Positions 53,863-64,000 of a stretch of 64,000 nt of DNA are shown piece after piece. How positions within the stretch are numbered: position 1 is the first letter of the stretch; each line of letters opens with the position of its first letter. Origin of the DNA: Nematostella vectensis (Eukaryota > Cnidaria > Anthozoa > Actiniaria > Edwardsiidae). A model generated the notes under the pieces. It was not told the DNA's origin. It saw only the letters and a program-made list of their open reading frames with translations, and ran no database searches. Location: assembly GCF_932526225.1 (NCBI RefSeq), contig NC_064036.1:9865519-9929518 (forward strand), given 5' to 3'. The position numbers were made by a program, and so were the translations under genes.

Positions 53863-54383
53863 GCTGATGTTGACACCTGGATCAAAGTCTACAGCATTCT
53901 ACAGCATGTGTGGAACTTGTTTTGTTGTTACCGGCACTTCCCGACATGCATATAGTGCTCGGAATCTCCGGTTTTATATCGAATTATTTTGTAGTTCGTG
54001 TCTTTTCAAAACCCTTAGTTTTAAATTACAACTCAAGTAAAAGGTAAATAACTTTGTGAATCATATAGTTAGACAAAGAATTAAACCCAGTATTAGTTGG
54101 AAATAAAGTTTTTGGTTGTCATTTCAAAGAGTTCGGGTTACTAGTGAAGTCGATATCCTTTCGTTTCGGCCCAGACTCCCGTTCGGGGCTCTCTTGATAC
54201 GATTGAATCATCGAGATGAAGTAATATTTGCCAGAGAGGAAGTGAAGTTGCTCTTTTTCTTTTATTTCCGCAACCCAAACAAATCACCATGACTCCTGGA
54301 AACCACAGGAGTTATCTGAACAACGCATTAAAATAAAGATGATTGTTAAAAACCACAAGTAGTGGTTTTATCTGCAGGAAATA
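53863..54383. promoter_or_regulatory. Shared intergenic promoter region, SDR / VPS13D
   Basis: The start codons of the divergent SDR and VPS13D genes are 521 bp apart with no other gene between, so both promoters probably lie here. No core promoter motif was confidently recognised. Confidence 0.4.
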
Positions 54384-57300
54384 ATGCTCGAAGGACTGGC
54401 GGCCTGGATTTTGAGGACGTATGTTGGAGAGTATGTTGAGAATCTAAATACTGAGCAGCTCTCTATCGGTGTTGGTGAGTAGTCCGTTGCACATATTCAA
54501 ATTTAGTATTCTTGTTTTAAATTTCCCGGTATCTCAACCACAAAACGCTATTTAATAGCCAGAAACCTTTGCTTATATAAATTGTGCGAGGCACGACTTG
54601 TGGTTGTACAGTACAAGGCAATCAACACATAACTTATTATCTCTACTTATTATCCTATTTGATGTCTTTTGTTGTTTATCCTTACAGAACATATTGTAAA
54701 TCTTTTGATATAAAGTAAAGTTTGTTTATGCTTCATTACTCATTGAGGAAATATGACATTAGACATTGAATGATATTATAATTTATATGGCCATGATTAC
54801 CAAACACAAATTGATAAGTACCTTCCACGTTTCAGCTACTTAGATTATGTTAAGCTTGATTGTGTATGTGTTTTTTTTTATTTTCTTTGTGAGAATTATT
54901 TTTTTGGTAATCATCCATTATTCTATTGGTATAAATACAATGTTTTAGAAACAGCACTATTGATCAAGATTTGCATATTTACCTTATGTTATTGTCACTC
55001 GATATCTGAGATGATCAAAAGTTAGCTTGCACTTACTTGCCCAATTGCCAAACCATTTATTTCACCATTAAGGCCTGGCTAAACTAGGCGACATGTCACC
55101 CTGAAGGTGCTATTCTATAGGCCTGGCTAAACTAGGCGACATCTCACCCTGAAGGTACTATTCTATAGGCCTGGCTAAACTAGGCGACATGTCACCCTGA
55201 AGGTGCTATTCTATAGGCCTGGCTAAACTAGGCGACATGTCACCCTGAAGGTGCTATTCTATAGGCCTGGCTAAACTAGGCGACATCTCACCCTGAAGGT
55301 ACTATTCTATAGGCCTGGCTAAACTAGGCGACATTTCACCCTGAAGGTGCTATTCTATAGGCCTAGCTAAACTAGGCGACATCTCACCCTGAAGGTGCTA
55401 TTCTATAGGCCTAGCTAAACTAGGCGACATGTCACCCTGAAGGTGCTATTCTATAGGCCTAGCTAAACTAGGCGACATCTCACCCTGAAGATACTATTCT
55501 ATAGGCCTGGCTAAACTAGGCGACATGTCACCCTGAAGGTGCTATTCTATAGGCCTAGCTAAACTAGGCGACATTTCACCCTGAAGGTGCTATTCTATAG
55601 GCCTGGCTAAACTAGGCGACATCTCACCCTGAAGGTGCTATTCTATAGGCCTGGCTAAACTAGGCGACATGTCACCCTGAAGGTGCTATTCTATAGGCCT
55701 GGCTAAACTAGGCGACATGTCACCCTGAAGGTGCTATTCTATAGGCCTGGCTAAACTAGGCGACATGTCACCCTGAAGGTGCTATTCTATAGGCCTGGCT
55801 AAACTAGGCGACATGTCACCCTGAAGGTGCTATTCTATAGGCCTAGCTAAACTAGGCGACATGTCACCCTGAAGGTGCTATTCTATAGGCCTGGCTAAAC
55901 TAGGCGACATCTCACCCTGAAGGTGCTATTCTATAGGCCTGGCTAAACTAGGCGACATGTCACCCTGAAGGTGCTATTCTATAGGCCTGGCTAAACTAGG
56001 CGACATGTCACCCTGAAGGTGCTATTCTATAGGCCTGGCTAAACTAGGCGACATGTCACCCTGAAGGTGCTATTCTATAGGCCTGGCTAAACTAGGCGAT
56101 ATGTCGAGCGCAACATGTAGGGTGCAGCTTGTCTCCTAAATGTTTCCTAATTTAGCCACCACCAAAACATGTAGTGCAGCATATTATCATTCAGAATTCA
56201 AATGTTTGTAACACATAGATTGGCAATATAATAGACCCTATTGGCTAACAGTGCTTACATCTTGTTGCCACCCAATTCAAATCATGTAATGATTCATTTG
56301 GGTAGGTACAACTGCACGAGTGTATGTGGAAACAAACAAACATATCCACCCAAAGGAATCATCACATGATCTGAGTTGGATAGCAACAAGCCGTAAACAC
56401 TGTTAGCTAATTGGGTCTAAATATGCAGTGGCATTTTTGAATAATTTGTAATAAATGTATTTTACTCTGTTTTTTTTTAGGGACTGTCGACTTGCACAAC
56501 TTACCACTGAAGAAAACAGCTCTTCAAGGTCTCGACCTCCCACTGGAAGTAAAATCTGGTTTTATTGGGCACCTTCAGTTATCAATTCCTCTACGCCGAC
56601 CCAAGTCTGAACCATGGATCATTAATATTGATAAGCTTTACCTTGTAGCTGGCCCTCCCCTACACAATAATGAGGTATGCATTAATTAATCCTATACATC
56701 AATTCTATACATATAACAGTATACAGTATACAAGTATACAACCTTATGGACCATTACTAGATATTTTCACGAGAGTGGGCCAAAAACAGTGAGTTTTACT
56801 AAAAAAAATTGACAGCAGAGTAATTATGCAGATAAAAAAATGCCCTTAAATTGTGTAAAATAAAAAATAGGCAACCCCTTTGTATAAGATTCATACAGGT
56901 CATTCAGTCAATCAAACTTGAAATGTCAGTAATAATGATAATGGTCACAGGTTTATGTCCAGAAAAATCTGTTGATTTTACTGTAAGTTTCAGAATCCAT
57001 TGAGAACAAAACTTATGAACAAAATTTATGATAAACTGAAATCAAAGTAAAAATATGTTATAATGAATATGGTACGATAATGAAAGACCAGGTTTTCGTT
57101 GTTTATGAATCGATATCAATGTCATCTTCAAAGTTGCTTTCATCGATAACTAGATTCTCAGGCGCAGCATCCTCGAGATTGATACCATTCAAGTGGTGCT
57201 TTTGTTGGGATTTGTTTTAGGGGGGGAAAAAGGGGGCACCAAAATCAAGGTCGAGGTGGCACTTATTTAAAGGAGGGCGCTTATTTGAATAATTACGGTA

Positions 57301-60300
57301 TTCAGCTTGCATGACACAAGGCAATAAAACCCTATATTCTGCTCTCATTTGTGAAAATCAATCTATTCTACAATGGAAATGGCTCATTTATATCTAAAGT
57401 AACAAACAATGCAGGGAAAGTTTTTCTTAATGTTGATAATTTTTTTTAATGTTGTTAATTTTTTCTTGATGTTGAGAGTTCTCTAAATATTCAAAACAAA
57501 AATAATACAACCATGTAAAGCAAGTCAACTGATGTACTTTAAATCAATAATCAAGTGCACATAATTCCAGCTAACATTTAATTTTCATTTAAATCTTATT
57601 AGTACAATGAGCAACAGGAAGCTGAACGCGAGTGGATCCGGAAAAAGAGACAACTAGACCTATTGGAATCACAATGGCAGGTATGAAACATGTAGAAATT
57701 CTCAAAGATCTGAAGGGGAAATTTAGGGGCACAGGAGATTTTTATTGTGGATGAAGGAACTGATAAAGCCTCTACTGATGGTGTGGCATTTTGTTATGTG
57801 GTAATATTGTTAGGACTCATTTGATAATCATGGGGCTTGTACTAAGAAAATTCATTTTTCAACGGTGGCAGTGACCCTGAAATGCCCTATTATTTTATAG
57901 GAGTCACAGCAAAAAGGACAGACAGGAGGGTTTTGGTCAGGATCTTGGTGGCCTTCACTCTACTCTTCATTTTCCACAACCATAGTGGAGAACCTCCAGG
58001 TATCATCATTATAATCTTTACCATCATCTGTCATCATCATCCATCAAAAACATCTATATATCGATTATTATCATCTGTGGCAACAAATTTGCCATCACCA
58101 TCATCATCAGCAGCAGCGAAATCATCATCATATCTCTTATTATAATCTGTGGCAAAATATCACCACCTTCCATCATCATTATCTGCAGCAAAATCATCAT
58201 CATCAGCAGCAACGCAATTATCATCATATCCATTATTATCTCTGGCAACAAAATTATCATCATCATGATCAGCTGCAACACCAGCAACGCATCATTTTCT
58301 TCACATCTCCCGATCAAAATCTGTAGAAACAAATGATAATCATCATCGTCAGCAGCAACAAAGCATTATCATCCATCAGCATTATTATCATTACAAGCAT
58401 TGCCACTAGCTCATCAATACCACTGCCGTTTTCACCACCACTCACAGCATCAATGATACTGTAAATGTGATTCAAGCTATTCTCTGCTGAATTGACATGT
58501 GTTTGTTTGCTTTCCTTCACAGCTTGTCATTAGTGATGTTCATATCAGGTATGAGGATGCTTCTATAGACCAGCACACCCCATTTGCTTGTGGCATCACA
58601 ATAGACAGGCTGGCAGCTCAGTCCACTAATGATAAATGGGTATGTACAGAATATGCATCTGATAATGAATAACTTCCATCCATAAAAAGTTGTGGATGGT
58701 ACCATACTAAACTGTATGATAATCAATGATAATAACATTAGTAGTAGGCCCCTTTAAAAAAAGAACACCCTCTTTACTCCCCCTTGTGCCTGAAAGTGCC
58801 CAGGGTGCTAAAACAAGCATTTTTGGTAATCCAACCTTTAATGATAACTAAATGTCCATGGAATTTTATCCATTTCTATGTACTCTTTCTACCTTCTTTT
58901 GTTAAATACAATGAAGTCTGCAACTAATCTACTTGTATTAGATCAAAATGCACACTTCAGCTGAAGCTGAAAGGAGCTCCAGGAGCAGTCATGTAGCAGC
59001 CGGCTCGTAAGGCCTAACAGAATTGGCAGGATTCCCGTTCTATTGTTTTGTTTTTCATTGTTTTATCTCGGTGTATCAATGAGGTGAACTCTCCTGAGAG
59101 CTGCTACACGACCCTCCAGGAGTTGGCAAACAGTACTAATATGTTTTTATCATCCGATGCTGACTTCATTTCAGGAGACAGAGGAAGTAATCCAGAATGA
59201 TCATTCAATCAAATACAAGTTGATTGATCTCCAAAACTTTGCCATCTACTGGGACAGTGATGCCCCTCTTGTCGGAGATTTGCCTTCAACCAAGTTAGAG
59301 GTAAGTTGAATAAAATATCCAACATGGATTTCAAGTTGTATGACCAAGTATTTATGCTGCAAAAAATCTAATGGAAGTTAGTGGCATAGTTTACTAGAAA
59401 AAAAGTTCTCCTTGAATCTTTGTGAAATGCAATCCTTCCTTATGCCTGGTGCACAGTAGTGACATAATGACATAATGACATAGGCATGTGCACCCTTATG
59501 TTCATATGTTCAAGTGTGAATGGTTCCACATTTTGACATAAGCCCAACATAACGACATTAACATAACGACATAAGAGAAAAAAGAGAGAAAAAAACATCT
59601 TTTTTTTATGTCATTATGTCCATGTCGTTATGTCGGCTTAAAAGAGTGCGTGCGCCTGTGTTGTTATGTCGTTATGTCGGCTTAAAAGAGTGCGTGCGCC
59701 TGTGTTGTTATGTCGTTATGTCGGCTTGAAAGAGTGTGTGCGCCTGTGTTGCTATGTCGTTATGTCGGCTTAAAAGAGTGTGTGCGCCTGTGTTGCTATG
59801 TCGTTATGTCGGGCTTAAAAGAGTGCGTGCGCCTGTGTTGTTATGTCATTATGTCCATGTCGTTATGTCGGCTTAAAAGAGTGCGTGCGCCTGTGTTGTT
59901 ATGTCATTATGTCCATGTCGTTATGTCGGCTTGAAAGAGTGCGTGCGCCTGTGTTGTTATGTCGTTATGCCACTATTGTGCACTAGACATTAGTAGAAAC
60001 AGCACCATTCTTTCGCTACAGTAAATCATAGAAAAATAAAATCCATATGATTATTTTTTGTCACTCTCGCATCTTCTATTACATACTGTTCCTTTTGGGA
60101 GGTACTGTATGTATAAAATATACATGTGCATGCTGGAATTGCTTAGTTGTTTGAATCATTGATATGGCTAATCAAACCTGGCATAGCCTTGCACCTATCA
60201 CTGGCTACAAACCTCCTTATTTGTATATTCTATTATTTTCAGGTGGCATTACAGAGGACGATTGACAAGTCATCTGGTTCAATTGGCGTAAGATAAATTC

Positions 60301-63300
60301 TCTACTCATAATAGCATTAGCTAATGATGTTATGCAAATGAAATCCTTGTCTGGCTCTATAAGACCTAGCATAATGAGGGCAACCAATAACTTATTGTGT
60401 CCCTTCCTGCAGAAACACAGTTACATCCTTGAGTCCATCAGTGCAAGTGCCAAGCTGCAGCGTAATGCCACAGCTTTGCCGCTGAGAGATAAGAATCCAC
60501 GGTTTGTAGTGGATGTGCATGTGGAAAGGATTCCTCTGTCTCTGGCAGAGGTTCAGTACAGAATGGGCATGAAGCTGATGGGAGAATTTGAGAGATTCTT
60601 TAGGCAGGCAAGGTATCACAAGTGGAGGCCCAAGGTCCCTGTGAAAAACAAGTAAGATCCTTCTGCCTTCTTAATGTTCTGTATATCAATCCATATTTGT
60701 ATATCCTTATTTTATGTATATCAATCCAAGTACAAGTGCACTTGGTTCCTAATAGCATGTCCTTTTTTCAAGGTGGTTTATTCTCCAGATTCAAATATGT
60801 ACAAAGTCAACTTTGCTTACATTAACAGTTATATACCCTGAAACATTAAGCCCTTTTTAAACTGGCCAAGTTTGCTATTACTTGTATCCTACCTGACAGC
60901 GTTTGAGCTACCTTGTGTAAGGGCTGACTACTGAAATCGAACCCTGACAATCCTCATTCTGACTCGTTATCTATATTATTATACCACTGATTGTATTCAT
61001 TTGATATTTCTGATGTGTGAACAGTGCAAAGCTCTGGTGGCAGTTTGCATCCACATGTATCTTGCACTTCATCCAAGAACGCAACAGGCACCACACCTTG
61101 TCTTTTGCGACTAAGCGGGCACACGATCTGGTTGTGTATGTCAAGCTCTATACTGAGCACCTGATGAGCAATCAGCTAGAGTCAGCCAAGAAGGTATGTT
61201 CCATTCTACAAGCACCTTTAGTTTGATTTCTTCCTTTTAACTCACAAGTTGATGTTACTTCAGGAGGAACTGGAGAGGATTGAACAGGAGCTGTCTTTTG
61301 AGGAGCTTGCAGTTTTAAGAAGGTTGGCCATGAGAAAAGCAGAGAAGGCCTTGGAGCTTGTCAAGGTATAGAACTGTCCCTTGTGTATGCCATGCGCTGT
61401 TCAAGAGAATACTCAGGCTGTAACCAGAGTACAGTAGATGAACCTTTATTTTTCCAAATTTTCCTGTCTGGTTGGCCATCATCTAAAGCCCCCATTGGTT
61501 ATTGAGAAGATATTGAACATTATGTGAATAGAAGGTCAACCCTTGCGTCTATGATGTAATTAAGTATATTTGGAAACACACTAGGGCATATAAGGTAGAT
61601 TGTTGGTAAGTTTAAGCTGCTAATTTGTGGCCCCACTGGAGTTTGGACCTGCCCGGAGTAGTGGTGCTTAGTGGAGTGTTGACCAGCTCATAGTGTGGTG
61701 GTTAGTGGAGTGTTGACCAGCTCATAGTGTGGTGCTTAGTGGAGTGTTGACCAGCTCATAGTGTGGTGGTTAGTGGAGTGTTGACCAGCTCATAGTGTGG
61801 TGGTTAGTGGAGTGTTGACCAGCTCATAGTGTGGTGGTTAGTGGAGTGTTGACCAGCTCATAGTGTGGTGGTTAGTGGAGTGTTGACCAGCTCATAGTGT
61901 GGTGCTTAGTGGAGTGTTGACCAGCTCATAGTGTGGTGCTTAGTGGAGTGTTGACCAGCTCATAGTGTGGTGCTTCGTGGAGTGTTGACCAGCTCATAGT
62001 GTGGTGCTTCGTGGAGTGTTGACCAGCTCATAGTGTGGTGGTTAGTGGAGTGTTGACCAGCTCATAGTGTGGTGGTTAGTGGAGTGTTGACCAGCTCATA
62101 GTGTGGTGGTTAGTGGAGTGTTGACCAGCTCATAGTGTGGTGGTTAGTGGAGTGTTGACCAGCTCATAGTGTGGTGGTTAGTGGAGTGTTGACCAGCTCA
62201 TAGTGTGGTGGTTAGTGGAGTGTTGACCAGCTCATAGTGTGGTGGTTAGTGGAGTGTTGACCAGCTCATAGTGTGGTGGTTAGTGGAGTGTTGACCAGCC
62301 CATAGTGTGGTGGTTAGTGGAGTGTTGACCAGCTCATAGTGTGGTGCTTAGTGGAGTGTTGACCAGCTCATAGTGTGGTGCTTAGTGGAGTGTTGACCAG
62401 CTCATAGTGTGGTGCTTAGTGGAGTGTTGACCAGCTCATAGTGTGGTGGTTAGTGGAGTGTTGACCAGCTCATAGTGTGGTGCTTAGTGGAGTGTTGACC
62501 AGCTCATAGTGTGGTGGTTAGTGGAGTGTTGACCAGCTCATAGTGTGGTGCTTAGTGGAGTGTTGACCAGCTCATAGTGTGGTGGTTAGTGGAGTGTTGA
62601 CCAGCTCATAGTGTGGTGGTTAGTGGAGTGTTGACCAGCTCATAGTGTGGTGGTTAGTGGTGGCTCTAAGTTGAGTTAAGCTGTTCTCAGCATGGTGGTG
62701 TCAAGCTGATCAACTAGGGGGGATCCGAGTCTGGATAAGAGAATTGTGAAAAACTTAATGCAGAAATGAATAATAGCGTCAATTGTGTTATAGATCTTAC
62801 AGTAATGTAGTCATTCTAGTCAACAACATTGTTGGATCCAGGTGGGACAGTCCAGGACAAACTATAGATTAGCAATTTCCCTTGTTTATCTGCATGGGAA
62901 GCTGTAGTTTTTATTTATTTAGTTTTTAACATTTTTTTGCATGTAACCTAACACAGGCGTCGACTCCTGACGTAGCCCCAGTAGCACCATCTGAACCAAC
63001 TTCTACAGCCTCCCAGGGCTGGCTGGGCGGCTGGTACTCCTGGTACTGGAGTGCAGATGGTGCTGCCCCATCCAAAACAGGAGATGCTACCGACAACACA
63101 AAGCCTCCATTCAAGATAGAGCCACCAAGCACAAAAGGTAATACTGTTACATCAAAATATCAATAACTGTTTAGTTATTTTACTGAGGATTACACAACTT
63201 GGTCAGTTGTTTCTTTCTCTATATAACATTCTACTCTTTATTTTATGGGTAATCTAGCTCTATACAATTTTACCAACCACCATTCACAAAAGAGCTTCCG

Positions 63301-64000
63301 AGCACAGACTCTTAGACTCTTATACAGTACATTAAAGTGTTGAAGTATTTTAGTACTCTTTGCTTATGGGTTTATGTAACGTAATAAAACTCTTATCATA
63401 TAGTTGTTTGACAATGAACTATTGCTTTAGCGTGGCTTGAGAAAAATACCTTGCGATTTATTTAGTCATCCCCATATTTCAGAGGAAGAAGAGTTCCTTG
63501 ATGAGCTAAGTGACCCAAGCAGGAACCAGTCGATCTTCAACAGGGACAAGGTCTTTGCCCGGCTCAACATCTGTCTTGATAGTGGCTCCTTTAAGCTGCT
63601 GAACAGCACTAGCTCAGGCCACTCCTCTACCCCTATAGTGGAGGTTGAGTTCTGTAATGCGACATGGGAGTCTGAAGTCCGTCCACAGTCAAGCACCTGG
63701 GAGTTTAACATGAGCTTGGGCGCTATCCATGCCAGGGACCGATTCACAAAGGGCACTTTGTTCGCTTCTTTGGTTTCTCCACAAGAAAGGGTATGAATGA
63801 TGCTACTTTTTATTAGTGCTTGATACTTACCTGAAAGAAATCCTTGCTTTAAAGAAGTCCAACCTAACTTGTGTGCTCTGACATTTATAGAAGCCCTTGG
63901 CGGCCCAGAAGTCTAGCAACCACTCCTCCATCTCCATGCTGGCCATGTCATCAACAGCTCTAGGGCTGAATATCCTACAGGAGTTTGATGAAGAGCCAGT
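54384..64000 (+). CDS. VPS13D: VPS13D, bridge-like lipid transfer protein, N-terminal part
   Basis: VPS13D is a very large rod-shaped protein that channels lipids at contact sites of ER with mitochondria and peroxisomes. Exons in the window: 54384-54474, 56481-56674, 57603-57680, 57901-57999, 58523-58639, 59175-59300, 60243-60287, 60413-60651, 61025-61193, 61264-61365, 62957-63137, 63483-63790 and from 63891 past the edge. They encode about 619 residues, all in phase. The chorein N-terminus [20 protein letters not shown], then [47 protein letters not shown] and [16 protein letters not shown] are family marks. The Trp-rich stretch [11 protein letters not shown] followed by an acidic segment and [16 protein letters not shown] matches the VPS13D-specific linker (human LQSWFPGWGGWYG ... 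DHVFAKLNLQL), arguing against VPS13A/B/C. Introns carry several satellites. The gene is truncated only by the window end. Confidence 0.93.
55072..56106. repeat. 48-bp minisatellite in VPS13D intron 1
   Basis: About 21.5 copies of a 48-bp unit reading GCCTGGCTAAACTAGGCGAC, ATGTCACCCTGAAGGTGCTA, TTCTATAG. Variation is limited to a few positions: GCCTGG/GCCTAG, ACATG/ACATC/ACATT and GTGC/GTAC. Copies with GCCTAG contain a perfect hairpin GCCTAG-CTAAA-CTAGGC. Confidence 0.95.
56232..56419. mobile_element. MITE with about 75-bp terminal inverted repeats
   Basis: The left arm TAGACCCTATTGGCTAACAG (56232 onward, to about 56306) is inverted at about 56345-56419, ending CTGTTAGCTAATTGGGTCTA with one mismatch in those 20 bp. 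The element ends in TA on both sides, compatible with a TA target duplication (Tc1/mariner- or PIF-like). It lies in VPS13D intron 1 just after the 48-bp array. Confidence 0.75.
58005..58430. repeat. Degenerate (ATC)n microsatellite in VPS13D intron 4
   Basis: Interrupted runs of ATC/ATT with interspersed CAGCAGCAACG-like units between exons 57901-57999 and 58523-58639. The open frame on the minus strand here is a repeat artefact. Confidence 0.85.
59444..59988. repeat. Inverted-repeat element with internally amplified 44-bp satellite
   Basis: The ends GCCTGGTGCACAGTAGTGAC (59444 onward) and GCCACTATTGTGCACTAGAC (ending 59988) are reverse complements with a few differences. The right three quarters (about 59600-59970) consists of roughly seven copies of a unit containing GTCGGCTTAAAAGAGTGCGT, GCGCCTGTGTTGTTATGTC; some units are longer by a TCATTATGTCCATG insert. 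The left part carries inverse CATAACGACATAA motifs. In VPS13D intron 6. Confidence 0.8.
61669..62661. repeat. 34-bp minisatellite in VPS13D intron 10
   Basis: About 29 copies of a 34-bp unit GGTGGTTAGTGGAGTGTTGA, CCAGCTCATAGTGT. Variant units have GGTGCTTAGT or GGTGCTTCGT in place of GGTGGTTAGT, and the variants occur in runs. Located between exons 61264-61365 and 62957-63137. Confidence 0.95.

Overview
The window is eukaryotic, animal-like genomic DNA. It has spliced genes with GT-AG introns, an AT-rich intergenic background, many small inverted-repeat elements rich in poly-G/poly-C, and long intronic satellites. Gene content (a SLC17A9-like nucleotide transporter, TADA3, BICRA/GLTSCR1, VPS13D) fits a metazoan. 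The compact gene spacing and the style of the repeats suggest a cnidarian, perhaps a sea anemone such as Nematostella. That organism call is an inference; no marker gene proves it.

Layout, left to right. 1-5.2 kb: no gene, only small transposon-like elements. 5.2-11.8 kb (-): complete SLC17A9-like transporter with a duplicated, probably mutually exclusive exon. 12.4-13.8 kb (+): single-exon TADA3, head-to-head with the transporter. 13.8-16.5 kb: repeat debris. 16.6-22.9 kb (+): BICRA/GLTSCR1 homologue in 10 coding exons. 22.9-26.2 kb: non-coding with a nested palindromic element. 26.2-29.7 kb (-): 21-finger C2H2 zinc-finger protein. 31.8-40.3 kb (+): ABCG-family half transporter in 14 exons, with a 1.6 kb perfect CAGG tetranucleotide array in one intron. 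42.0-44.9 kb (+) and 45.8-48.3 kb (-): two tail-to-tail SLC7 (CAT-type) paralogues, one conventional and one with a degraded substrate-binding motif. 50.6-53.9 kb (-): SDR16C/RDH10-like short-chain dehydrogenase. 54.4 kb to the end (+): first 13 exons of VPS13D, running off the window.

There is no operon-like logic. Two gene pairs (SLC17A9/TADA3 and SDR/VPS13D) are head-to-head over about 0.5-0.7 kb and may share promoters. Two genes encode chromatin-complex subunits: TADA3 (SAGA/ATAC) and BICRA (non-canonical BAF). Four encode membrane transporters, one a lipid-transfer protein and one a membrane-anchored oxidoreductase.

The most notable observations are: (1) two 97-bp tandem exons in the SLC17A9-like gene, both in the same splice phase; (2) about 407 uninterrupted CAGG units flanked by CAGA units inside the ABCG gene, the same motif combination (CCTG/TCTG on the other strand) as the human myotonic dystrophy type 2 repeat; (3) a full-length SLC7 paralogue that has lost the TM1 glycine-rich substrate motif; (4) a 70-bp palindromic element with a perfect 9-bp target duplication in a BICRA intron; (5) several transposon-like elements whose interiors appear to have been amplified into satellites. 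Exon boundaries were read by eye from splice sites, reading-frame continuity and family conservation; they were not checked against RNA.
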